Assembly (NCBI GenBank): GCA_016213845.1
Contig: JACQZN010000002.1
Span: forward strand, 1 to 38,304
Direction: 5' to 3'
DNA length: 38,304 bases
From: Candidatus Wallbacteria bacterium
GTDB taxonomy: Bacteria; Muiribacteriota; UBA6191; JACPRK01
Part shown: piece after piece, positions 11,101 through 17,600 of the stretch
Position numbering within the stretch: position 1 is the first letter of the stretch
How the letters are laid out: every line of letters starts with the position of its first letter
Translations under genes and position numbers: made by a program
The notes under the pieces: model-generated
Told to the model about the DNA's origin: nothing
Seen by the model: only the letters and a program-made list of their open reading frames with translations
The model's database searches: none

Positions 11101-14100
11101 ATCCGAACCGGCCGACGTGCGGATCGTGATCACATTGTCGAACGGCTGGGGGAACGGGCCGCCGGCAGCAGAGGCGTTGACGGCGACCATCGCCGGGCCG
11201 TCGAAGACCGAAACGCCGTCCTGCGGCAGGACGTTGTAGGAGAACGTCCACTCGGTGGCGCTCTCGCGCGTCATCGGCGCTGCCTTGACGTCATTGCTGT
11301 CCCCGGGCCGGTCTATCTGGATCGTGGGCGTGGAGGCCGCGGCCTCCGAGAAGGTCGCGCGGACCAGCAGCCGTCCCGCCGGCACCTGGAATGGATCGGC
11401 CGAGTAGCCGAGCGAGATCTGCCGGCCGCCGGCGGCGCCGACCTGGAACAGGTTCCCGGAACGGCCCTGGTTGTTCTGCTCAATCGACTCGGCCACCAGC
11501 TCGTTGGTGTCGGCTTCAATCCCCAGGCCGTAGCTCCCGGGCGCCACCGTCAACGGGATCTGGAAGTCGCCTGTGACCGAGACGAACGCGCCCGCCGGAA
11601 GCGTTGCCACCGGAGCTTCTCCCAGCTCGACGATCTCCGGCGGCCCACCGGTGATGGAGGTGTTGTCGCGAACGAGCCCGAAGCCGAGCTGGCTGGGGCC
11701 CGCCGGGCCGCGCCCGACGTTCTGCACGGTGCCGGTCAGCAGCACCCGCTGGCCCGGAACTGCGCCAGCCGGGCCGCGAACGCCTGCCGCAATCAGGTCG
11801 GGAAGCGCGGAGCCGCCATCGCCCGAAAAGCCGGTCGCCGTCGGCGCCGCGGAAGTGTTGTTGGCTTCGTCGAGCTCGAAGACCGCGTTGGCCGAATCGG
11901 CCACCGCGATGATGAAGTAGCTGCCGCTCGCCAGGAATGAAGGCGCCTGGAAGACTCCGCGCGCAGTCGCCGTCCCGCCCCTGGGCAGCCCGCCCGGAAC
12001 GAAGCTCTCTCCGAAGCTCAGCGCGTCCCGCGCCGCCAGCGGGCTCTGCGAGAGTCGGAACCCAACCGAGAACCCGGCAGCGAATGGATCGCCCAGGTTC
12101 TTCACCGTTGCCTGCACCTCCAGGGGTTGCGAGAAGCTCGCCGAGAGCGGCGCGGACACGGCCGATACGACCAGGTCCGGCCCGCCCACCGTGCCGCCGC
12201 TGGCGACGCCCAGCCCTAGGGCCAGCGGCGCAGGCGCCAGCGCCCGGTTGTTCCCCTCGTCGGACTCGGGCAGCACGAAGCTGGCATCGGCCTCGAGGCT
12301 CACGTCGTAGGTCCCCGGCTGCACGAACGACGGCAGCACGAAGGTCCCCGTCAGGTCCGAGCTCACACCCACGGCCAGGGACGGCACAGGCAATGTCCCG
12401 ATCCGTACCGTCGTCAGAGGCGCGGTCGCTGCAGGCACCGTCCCCGCGGTGGTGGACGAAAATCCTCCATCGAGTACGAAGGCGGCGACGGACGACCCGG
12501 CAGCAGACGTTCCCTGGTTCGTCACCCGGCCGGTCAGCCGCACGGCCTGCCCCAGCGATGCCGATTGCGGGGCCGTCACCCCGCTCGACACCAGGTCGGG
12601 GAGCGAGCCACCGCCAGCAGAACCGATGCTCAGAGTCGACGGGTTGACCAGGTTGTTGTTGAACTCGTCGCTCTCCGCGACCAGGCCGTCGGGATCGACC
12701 ACGAGGCCCGCCCGGTAGGCTCCCGGAGCGATCGTCGCCGGCACGAACAACGTGGTGCCGCCGTCCACGGGCACCGCCTGGCCCGCGCCGAGCCCGTTGA
12801 TCGAGACCCGTCCCAGCGGCACGTCCAGCGTCGACGCCTGGAACCCCTGCGACAGAACGAACACCACCGCAAACGGCGCGGCATCCACTGAGCCGATGTT
12901 GCGCACCGCTCCGGACACCGCGATCGGCCCGCCCGGCGCGGCCGACACCGGCGCCCGCACGAACTCCGGCAGCAAATCCGGAAGGTTGCCCGACGTCCCG
13001 CCCCCTCCGACCGACGTCGGCGCCGGCGCCTGGAAGAAATTGTTCCCCTCATTGCCCTCGCTCACGACGTTGTCCGCGTCGACGACCATCGAGAGCAGAT
13101 ACGTCCCCGACGGCACCGGCGGCACCACGAATTGCCCGGAAAGCGGCGTCACGATTCCAGGCAAGAGCCCGCCATCGACCGCCAGCTCCCCCAGCACCGG
13201 CAGTCCGGGGTCAAACGACCGCCCAGGCGCCAGCAAGAACCTCACGCGGAACGGCGGCGCGAACGCCGTCCCGGAGTTCTTCACCGCCGCGTTGAGGCCG
13301 AAGACCGTGCCGGAAGCCAGCGAGGCCGGCGGGACCAGAAGGTCGCCCGTCAAGTCCGGCAGATCTCCGCCACTGGGTCCAAGCCCCGAGATCGAGATCT
13401 GGCTCGCCGAAATCGCCACGTTGTTCCCCTCGTCAGACTCGATCACTCCACCCGTGTTGTCGGCGATCATTCCAACGAAGTAATTGCCGCTCGCCAGCGT
13501 CGCCGGTAGCTGCACCGTCGCGTCCACAGGGGCGCCCGTCCCGGCCGCCAGCCCCGGGAAGAGACTGGCCCCCAGCACCACGTCGCCATCGCTCGACACC
13601 GCATCCGCGCTCAGCAGAAACCCGATCCCGAACGGCCCGGCAGGGCCGCCGCCGCGGTTGGCCACCCGGCCGCCGATCGGCAAGCTGCTCCCGGAGGGAA
13701 CGACCGCAGGCCCAAACACACCCTCCACGACCAGGTCGGGACAGTTCGGACCCGTGCACACCGAAGGCGCCCCACTGGCCGAGATGCCCACGGCGCCGCC
13801 GTCAGCGCCGTTATTCGACTCCTGCGCCTCCGCAACCGTGTTCTGGCTGTCGGCCACCGCCAAGAGCCGGTAGCTGCCGGCAGCCAGGGTCACCGGCACG
13901 GGCACCGTCTGAGAGAAGAAGAAGTCCCGGCCCGCCGGCAATCCCTGGATCCCGATGAATGCCAACAGCGAGTCCTCCGGCGAGACAGAGGAGTCGGAAG
14001 ATAGGAATAGTCCGAGATTGAAACCGCCCGCATCGCCGCTACCGGAGTTCTTCACCGAGACCCGCACGACCATCGCTTGGCCCGCCGTGGCGGTCAACGG

Positions 14101-16512
14101 ACCACTCAGCGTGCCGACGACCAGGTCCGCCAGCGTCTCCGTCGAGGACGGACTGATTCGCAACGACCCCACCTGCGACGCCGTGTTGTTCGACTCGTCG
14201 GTCTCAGGAACGCGCTGATCCGGATCGACCATCATTCCGGCGAAGTAGTCGCCCGGGAAGAGCGCCTGCGGCAACACGAACGCCGCCGACAGCGTCGTCT
14301 GTTCGGAGGATGCCAGCCCCGCCACATTCAGCAGACCCAGTGGAATGTCGGCCGTCGAGATGAAACGATCCGACGAGAGCAGGAACCCCACCTGGAACCC
14401 GGTAGCAGCCACCGGCCCCTGGTTCTTCACCTCGCCCGAGAGCGCGATTGTCAAACCACCCTGCGCCGTCGTCGGTCCCGTCACGGACCTGGCCACCAGG
14501 TCCGGCGCCACGGCCGTCCCTCCGCCCGCCGTGATCTGCACCGGAGCGGCGCTCCGAGTGCGGTTGTTGTTCTCGTCCACCTCGCGGACGACCTTGTCCA
14601 TGTCGACGTCCATGCCCACGAAGTAGTTCGCGGGACTCACCGCCGCCGGGACGAATACCCCCAGCTGCAACCGCTCCTGGCCCGCGGGCGGCAGCCCGTC
14701 GAAGCGATTGCGCGAAAGTTGGATGCCGTCATTGAATTCGCCGCTCGCCGACAGGGCGAACCCCACGTCGAACGCCCCCGCCGGCGCGTCTCCGACGTTG
14801 CGGAAGCTGCCCGTCAGCGCCATCTGCGCGTTGTTCGCGTTGGAGGCCGGGCCCGAGATGCTCTCCGCCACCAGGTCGGGCAGGCCGCTCGATGTGCCGC
14901 CCCCGCCCGCCACACCTATCGTGTTCACCGACGCGCCGCCGTTGTTGTTCTCGTCGGACTCCGCCACGAGCTGCGTGGCATCGGCGATCAGCCCGGCAAA
15001 GTAGTTCCCGGCCGCTATCGCCGCGGGCACGGTGAAAGTGATGTTCGTGAACGACTGCGACCCGTTGGCTGGCAGGGCGCCGACCGTCACCTGCGACAGG
15101 AACGGATCGGGCGGCGCAATGAATCGGTCGACCGACAGCACGAAGTCAGCCCTGCTGGCCGGCGCCGGATCGGCGGGAGACAGATTGCGGATGGTCCCCG
15201 ACAAAGAGATCGCGCCGCCGGCAGTCGCCGAGCCGGGGCCCGTCACATTCTCCGCGATCAGATCCGGCTTCCCAGCGGCAGACCCGCCGCCGCTGATGCT
15301 GGTTGGCGGACTGGAGAATCCCGTGTTGTTCGACTCATCGGTCTCCTGCACGACACGGCTTCCATCCGCCAACAGGCCGATGAAGTAGGAACCGCCCGGA
15401 AGAGTGGACGGCACGAAGAAAGTGAACCCGTTGAAGGACTTGAAGGTGGAGGGACCCAGAGCGGGCACGTTCACAGTGCCGAGAATCGGATCTCCGCTCT
15501 CGAAGCCCGCGTTGGGGCTGAGGAAGAAGTCTGCCGAGCAGCCCGGGGAGCCGGTGTTCGGAGAGACGTTTCGCACGGTACCGTTGACCACGATTGCGCC
15601 CCCGGCCTGGGCAGCGGCAGGGCCCGAGACCGCCTCGGCCACCAGGTCCGGGGCCGGGCCGCTCGCGCCGGCCGTGAGGGTGACCTTCGTCGCAGACAGA
15701 CCCAGGTTGTTCTGCTCGTCTACTTCATTGATTGTCCGGTCGCTGTCCGCCACGAGCGCGACGAAGTAGTTGCCCGCCGCCAGCGTCGCCGAAAGGAAGT
15801 AGCCGCGGTTGGGCAGATCGAAGCGGCCGTTGGAGGCGATGCTCGGAATACCCTCGGTGGCCAGGAGCGGATCGGCGGCGTCGATGAACTGGTCGAGCGA
15901 AAGGAAGTACTGGGCGTTGGAGGGTGGGGCACCCGTGGAGACCGCGGTGTTGCGGACACTCCCCGAAAGGAAGATCTGGCCGCCAATCGGGGCACTGGTG
16001 GGCACCACCGGCGCGTCGCACACCAGGTCCGGCAGGGCGCCGCCCCCGCTGGAAACGACCTGGATCGACGGGGTCGCGAGCACCGAGTTGTTTGTCTCGT
16101 TTGTCTCCGCGATGACGTTCTGCGGGTCAATCACGAGTCCGACGAACCAGGTGCCGAGCGCCGTCGCCGTCGGAATGCCGCTGTTCTCGTTGAAGGTCGA
16201 GGAGCCGTTGGCTGGGATCGAGAAGGTCTGGTTGCCCCCGATGGGCGAGTCGGTGACGTCGATCGTCGAATCGGGCGACAGGAAGACGCCGATCTGGACG
16301 CTCACACTGCTGCTTCCCGAGTTGGCGATCGTCGCGGTGATGTTGATCTGCCCGCCGGGTTGTATCGAAGAAGGTGACACCGCCGCCGGTCCGCTCGACA
16401 GGTCGCCATCGAGCGCGTGCACCCGTCCCGGCGCTGCCGCCAGGATCAGGAACGTCAGCCCGATGACCAGAGCCTGCAGATGAAGATGAGTTCCCCTCGC
16501 GGTTGCAGTCAC
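5164..16512 (-). CDS. Giant secreted CARDB/NHL/Ig-like repeat surface protein
   Basis: This is a 3782-residue exported protein. The GTG at 16512 follows GGGAGG seven bases upstream and gives a proper signal peptide (core LVIGLTFLILAAAPG, cleavage near HA-LDG); the ATG at 16575 has no such site. Thirteen tandem CARDB domains of about 125 residues fill roughly 34-1694, each starting like PDLVAE and ending like VxEsDExNN. They are followed by a roughly 100-residue spacer, a 14th CARDB (about 1800-1905) and a carboxypeptidase-regulatory-like domain. A six-repeat NHL propeller occupies about 2024-2360 (GNLYIADSGNHRVR type). Then come a PPC-like domain, three putative-Ig (He_PIG-type) domains alternating with two CUB-like domains, and a cohesin-like domain (about 3000-3125). 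Four PKD/Ig-like domains (WSQV, WTQT, WTQV motifs) precede a C-terminal domain with GLSLVSMPV and GLNLIGYP. No sortase, PEP-CTERM or type 9 signal is visible. It is likely an adhesin or matrix protein; the ligand is unknown. Confidence 0.9.
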   Translation of the reverse strand: MTATARGTHLHLQALVIGLTFLILAAAPGRVHALDGDLSSGPAAVSPSSIQPGGQINITATIANSGSSSVSVQIGVFLSPDSTIDVTDSPIGGNQTFSIPANGSSTFNENSGIPTATALGTWFVGLVIDPQNVIAETNETNNSVLATPSIQVVSSGGGALPDLVCDAPVVPTSAPIGGQIFLSGSVRNTAVSTGAPPSNAQYFLSLDQFIDAADPLLATEGIPSIASNGRFDLPNRGYFLSATLAAGNYFVALVADSDRTINEVDEQNNLGLSATKVTLTAGASGPAPDLVAEAVSGPAAAQAGGAIVVNGTVRNVSPNTGSPGCSADFFLSPNAGFESGDPILGTVNVPALGPSTFKSFNGFTFFVPSTLPGGSYFIGLLADGSRVVQETDESNNTGFSSPPTSISGGGSAAGKPDLIAENVTGPGSATAGGAISLSGTIRNLSPADPAPASRADFVLSVDRFIAPPDPFLSQVTVGALPANGSQSFTNITFTVPAAIAAGNYFAGLIADATQLVAESDENNNGGASVNTIGVAGGGGTSSGLPDLVAESISGPASNANNAQMALTGSFRNVGDAPAGAFDVGFALSASGEFNDGIQLSRNRFDGLPPAGQERLQLGVFVPAAVSPANYFVGMDVDMDKVVREVDENNNRTRSAAPVQITAGGGTAVAPDLVARSVTGPTTAQGGLTIALSGEVKNQGPVAATGFQVGFLLSSDRFISTADIPLGLLNVAGLASSEQTTLSAAFVLPQALFPGDYFAGMMVDPDQRVPETDESNNTASQVGSLRISPSSTETLADLVVGTLSGPLTATAGQAMVVRVSVKNSGSGDAGGFNLGLFLSSDSSVSPEDSLLAFIGIQGLPAGRDFFFSQTVPVPVTLAAGSYRLLAVADSQNTVAEAQESNNGADGGAVGISASGAPSVCTGPNCPDLVVEGVFGPAVVPSGSSLPIGGRVANRGGGPAGPFGIGFLLSADAVSSDGDVVLGASLFPGLAAGTGAPVDATVQLPATLASGNYFVGMIADNTGGVIESDEGNNVAISASQISISGLGPSGGDLPDLTGDLLVPPASLASGTVFGLNAAVKNSGTAFAPPFRVRFLLAPGRSFDPGLPVLGELAVDGGLLPGIVTPLSGQFVVPPVPSGTYLLSMVVDADNVVSEGNEGNNFFQAPAPTSVGGGGTSGNLPDLLPEFVRAPVSAAPGGPIAVSGAVRNIGSVDAAPFAVVFVLSQGFQASTLDVPLGRVSINGLGAGQAVPVDGGTTLFVPATIAPGAYRAGLVVDPDGLVAESDEFNNNLVNPSTLSIGSAGGGSLPDLVSSGVTAPQSASLGQAVRLTGRVTNQGTSAAGSSVAAFVLDGGFSSTTAGTVPAATAPLTTVRIGTLPVPSLAVGVSSDLTGTFVLPSFVQPGTYDVSLEADASFVLPESDEGNNRALAPAPLALGLGVASGGTVGGPDLVVSAVSAPLSASFSQPLEVQATVKNLGDPFAAGFSVGFRLSQSPLAARDALSFGESFVPGGLPRGGTATARGVFQAPSFLASGSYFIIAVADSANAVFELDEANNTSAAPTATGFSGDGGSALPDLIAAGVRGPAGAVPGQRVLLTGTVQNVGRGPAGPSQLGFGLVRDNTSITGGPPEIVELGEAPVATLPAGAFVSVTGDFQIPLTVAPGSYGLGIEADTNELVAESIEQNNQGRSGNLFQVGAAGGRQISLGYSADPFQVPAGRLLVRATFSEAAASTPTIQIDRPGDSNDVKAAPMTRESATEWTFSYNVLPQDGVSVFDGPAMVAVNASAAGGPFPQPFDNVITIRTSAGSDLVAAELIVNPDVPSPADAVIVAGAVESRGSAAVSAVFVELLVDGVPRGTQVVSIPPNARVTLPAIDLGQLAPGDHSISLVVDPGNSVPEGDELNNRIDRFIPVSTITAGFGTDFLSLSGAVKRSDGSAVEPGAQVVATNQRTSQNRSSLVDASGRYGLVFSGSPTQAGDLISVRVRSASGQELPVAVPNPAAIRVTDFQVRQGFVAADLFVGGAASFEGENPEVLVGLAGSGRQGFTADGQPAADAALNSPVSPVFTRSGDLFFCEVGSHRVRKVDIETGRLSTVAGKGIPAFSGDGGAATSATINQPEALAFDASGNLYIADSGNHRVRVVNAGTGAIATFAGTGNAGAAGEGGLATVAELNRPSGLAFDSAGQLHISDTANHRVLVVQADGKVRRVAGSGQAGFSGDGGLATQAQLRSPRGLAFDAAGNLLIADAGNNRIRRVDAATGAVLTVAGTGAAGFAGDGLPAVASPLEEPSGVFADALDGVVFVADSGNDLVREIDAEGRLQIEAGTGMPGRAADGTLALRAALRRPRDVTTDERGNLVIADAGNNRIVRLVRPGAGGATDDHPASASATTTSDDVSTDGVAEPGAVETAGDVDFLRFAAAAGETYDVEVRPRGAGAFSAALAPLPEAAVTLHAPDGSTVVAEGSRAFDPALQLATSGFFPPTAPGVRILGLRLTVGGTYYLRVRAADVGAIGAYEVEVRRQVRSGALRLALDVLPPAFSGTPYTPVLQVDGGVPPFTFAVLGALPPGITLDPDTGAFSGETSVVGEFPFAVEATDSGGAQARARRPYRISVLPSGGQAFPESGHPYPDGADESQSFEVPGPHPALDVTFDEQTATEGGFDFIHVTDGFNGEIVGSPFTGRQLAGRTVRVGGNRVTVRLVSDQSVSEYGYRVLAVAPALDGVQGLDLVPAALPPAQAETPFAATSVMSTRAVQPARFSVTGGLLPPGMTLSESGALSGTPQSAGEYAFTIGVKDAAGSVGARHYRLSVVAVGGTQFPESAHPYASNADETLRYTAPGSPASILVTFDPRTAVEPGYDFIDIGNGAGEPIPGSPFTGRQLAGRTLRVAGATVAIRLRSDRSVTDYGFRVERVEAASGSGSGLALVTASLPGAKVGVSYSATLETTGGQPPYSYAPDGPLPPGVFIDSFGGAVIGIPSRPGNFSVPLAVLDSAGGRATRSLPLVVTAEAPPRLTLSFERDGASLAATLALTGVSGSLAGVRASVEFDPKVLEFDRFVAGGLATASEISIEGQSTAGRLDIDVPAPPAITQNGTLLVLLFRVTGGIDLPERAVVLSSARFGTAAGSIRELRPTANPGFEQLVQLKRLPGGALAPEVPNPVDPLSPKPWVTLDGRESHDANIPPLPLSYSWSQVTSFPITLSGAATPLPTFVPSGPGFYQFELVVSNGRLESFPARVGILVDENGCGPTVDPRILIDRARGVRSEPDDAPPQFGAGRGNITLDATLSVAGGDSATDTLTYSWTQTGGPGVELSPSTTAAQPSFFPQQGGLYEFELTARGSAGCQGPPRRVRAVVFSGEDTPPRLSVQASASTTTDVGDDVGEGDESKLARSLRVEIPTVVTLKAVVTDPDVGRAPLRQRLTFDWSQVSGPVVALTTSTFQNTEALVSAVQFEPTTSRVHVFRCVVSQLDSSGVPTGVSVSRQIRVIVSSVDTIVPEAAFEIFEILESGKERSKGSFPQKTLQSFQSAKPRAKIRLDARRSRTRTTRPNINLSYIWTQVAGPRVTLSNPFSRITTFVVPRLPSLSSSRLRFQLIVDNGRDQSEPAVGGLDVSSPVTRTASLGLARGLSLVSMPVSNETTVRTLGDLIAGSGASFAVRTENGRFRVSFPSSPEATAPLEPGAGYLLSRNRTGAAQRTLGVPGLPWPDSPPPRVRQLSPGLNLIGYPNTTLPTGFDAEALRRLAGARSVTRIVPSTSGLGVSQVYLPNLSPSFQIESGSAYLLSVPAARSVTLPASE

Positions 16513-16730
16513 GTGAAGCCTCCCTTGTCGAGTCCCGGCCGCGCGCCTTCGAGCGCTCACCGGACGCGCTGTCATTCACCTACGCCCGGACCACCGAATC
16601 AAGGAATCACTTACTCGGCGACTCCGTCGGACGACAGCGTGCGTATCCGATGGAACCGAACAAGAGCGATGCCAGCCGGGCCTGCGGCCATCTTGCGGCC
16701 CGAGCCGTGCTCCGAAGCACCGATGATTCC

Positions 16731-16806
16731 GGTCGGCCGACCCCACCGCCTGCCGCGATAGGCAGCCGGGAGGCAAAACTGCCCCGGTTTTCGCACCTTT
16801 GCGTGC
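16731..16806 (-). promoter_or_regulatory. Possible structured leader RNA upstream of the giant gene
   Basis: Read on the minus strand, four hairpins follow each other. These are GCAC-gcaaag-GUGC (16806-16793), a CCGGG/CCCGG stem enclosing GGCA-GUUU-UGCC, CUGCC-uaucgc-GGCAG (16765-16750), and the palindrome GGUCGGCCGACC (16742-16731). The segments GGCAG (16783-16779), CUGCC (16765-16761) and GGCAG (16754-16750) make two mutually exclusive pairings, as in attenuators and riboswitches. The block lies 13 bases after the stop of the preceding gene and about 220 bases before the giant gene start. The rest of the roughly 300-bp gap shows nothing else. The layout loosely recalls c-di-GMP-I RNAs but lacks their conserved core, so no class is assigned. 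Confidence 0.35.
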
Positions 16807-16818
16807 GCCCCCCCGTCT

Positions 16819-17229
16819 TCAGGGCTCGTCTTCGACCCAGACGGCGACCCGGCCGCCCGGCTCGCAGACCACGGCAAGCTGGTCGCCCACCGTGACGATC
16901 CATGCCTCCGACGAACGGTCCGGCTTCACGGAGATGGACGTGGCGCCGGAGAGCTTCAGCTCCAGCCGTCCGTCCTTCATCGCCACCGCGCTCTCGACCG
17001 TCTTGCCGAGCAGCGCCAGCGCCGGTGCCATGGAGGACGGCGGCGAATGGTGCATCGTCGACCGCCCTTTGCCGGCCTTCAAGATGAACGTCCCCTGCAC
17101 CGTCAGCCGCCCGCGCTGGCGACCGCTCTTCAACTCGACCAGAAACCCCTCGCTGATGGCGCACCGCTCCACCGCCCATCCTTCGAGCGGCAAAATCCAG
17201 CGGTCGAGCTCCTCGGCGGGGAGAGTCAT
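16819..17229 (-). CDS. Small conserved hypothetical protein
   Basis: This is a 136-residue soluble protein with no signal peptide or membrane segment. It is beta-rich: alternating hydrophobic strands (FLVELKSG, GRLTVQGTFIL, LELKLSG, WIVTVGDQLAVVCEPGG) recur. It resembles DUF6188-type proteins in length and strand pattern, but I am not confident of that assignment. The ATG at 17229 is preceded on the minus strand directly by the CTACTCR heptamer array, with no evident Shine-Dalgarno site. This is the same arrangement as the Hsp70 start. A longer frame upstream of this ATG runs through the repeat and is not credible. The gene precedes the giant secreted-protein gene on the same strand by about 300 bp. 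Confidence 0.65.
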   Translation of the reverse strand: MTLPAEELDRWILPLEGWAVERCAISEGFLVELKSGRQRGRLTVQGTFILKAGKGRSTMHHSPPSSMAPALALLGKTVESAVAMKDGRLELKLSGATSISVKPDRSSEAWIVTVGDQLAVVCEPGGRVAVWVEDEP

Positions 17230-17234
17230 GAAGA

Positions 17235-17600
17235 GTAGCGAGTAGCGAGTAGTGAGTAGCGAGTAGAAGGGCTGCCCGGGAGCAACGACGAACGCTGGGG
17301 ACTATTGCTCCGTTCGTGGTGAGCTTGTCGAACCGCTCCAGCAATGATGCGGGTTTCGCCAGTCGGCGCTTCGACAGGCTCAGGGCGAACGGTTACGCAG
17401 TGATGCGGCTTCCCATGATCCGTCGCCGCTCCCGAGCTGCCCAGGCGAAGGCACCTACTCGCCGTCCTCGCCAACCCAACCCGACCGCGCATCGGAGTCC
17501 GGCGCATGCTCAGCCCTCTGGTCAACTCATGCTCCGTAGGTTCACCCATTGTTCCCAACTGTCCGCCACTTGTATCCCCCTACTCACTACTCGCTACTCC
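17235..17600. repeat. Inverted heptamer-array element 2 with REP-like centre
   Basis: The left arm at 17235-17266 is four GTAGYGA units plus GTAG. The right arm at 17580-17600 is CTACTCA, CTACTCG and CTACTCC, and its last unit contains the flotillin TAG stop (17594-17596 on the minus strand). The 313-bp centre carries no credible gene. It contains a REP-like inverted pair, CGTTCGTGGTGAGCTTGTCG from 17311 and a related reversed copy (TTCGACAGGCTCAGGGCGAA type) at 17367-17392. The rest of the centre is unrecognised. Confidence 0.85.

Noticed and set aside
7015..11940. Long plus-strand open frame opposite the giant protein gene
   Set aside because: Arg/His/Asp/Gly-rich low-complexity translation typical of the antisense of GC-rich repeats. 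The minus strand has coherent CARDB and NHL domains.
14077..16377. Second long plus-strand frame opposite the CARDB region
   Set aside because: Same antisense artefact; the periodicity follows the CARDB repeats.
16731..16806. Calling a c-di-GMP-I (GEMM) riboswitch
   Set aside because: The general layout and an AAAACC segment are reminiscent, but the conserved ACGCAAAGCC block is missing.
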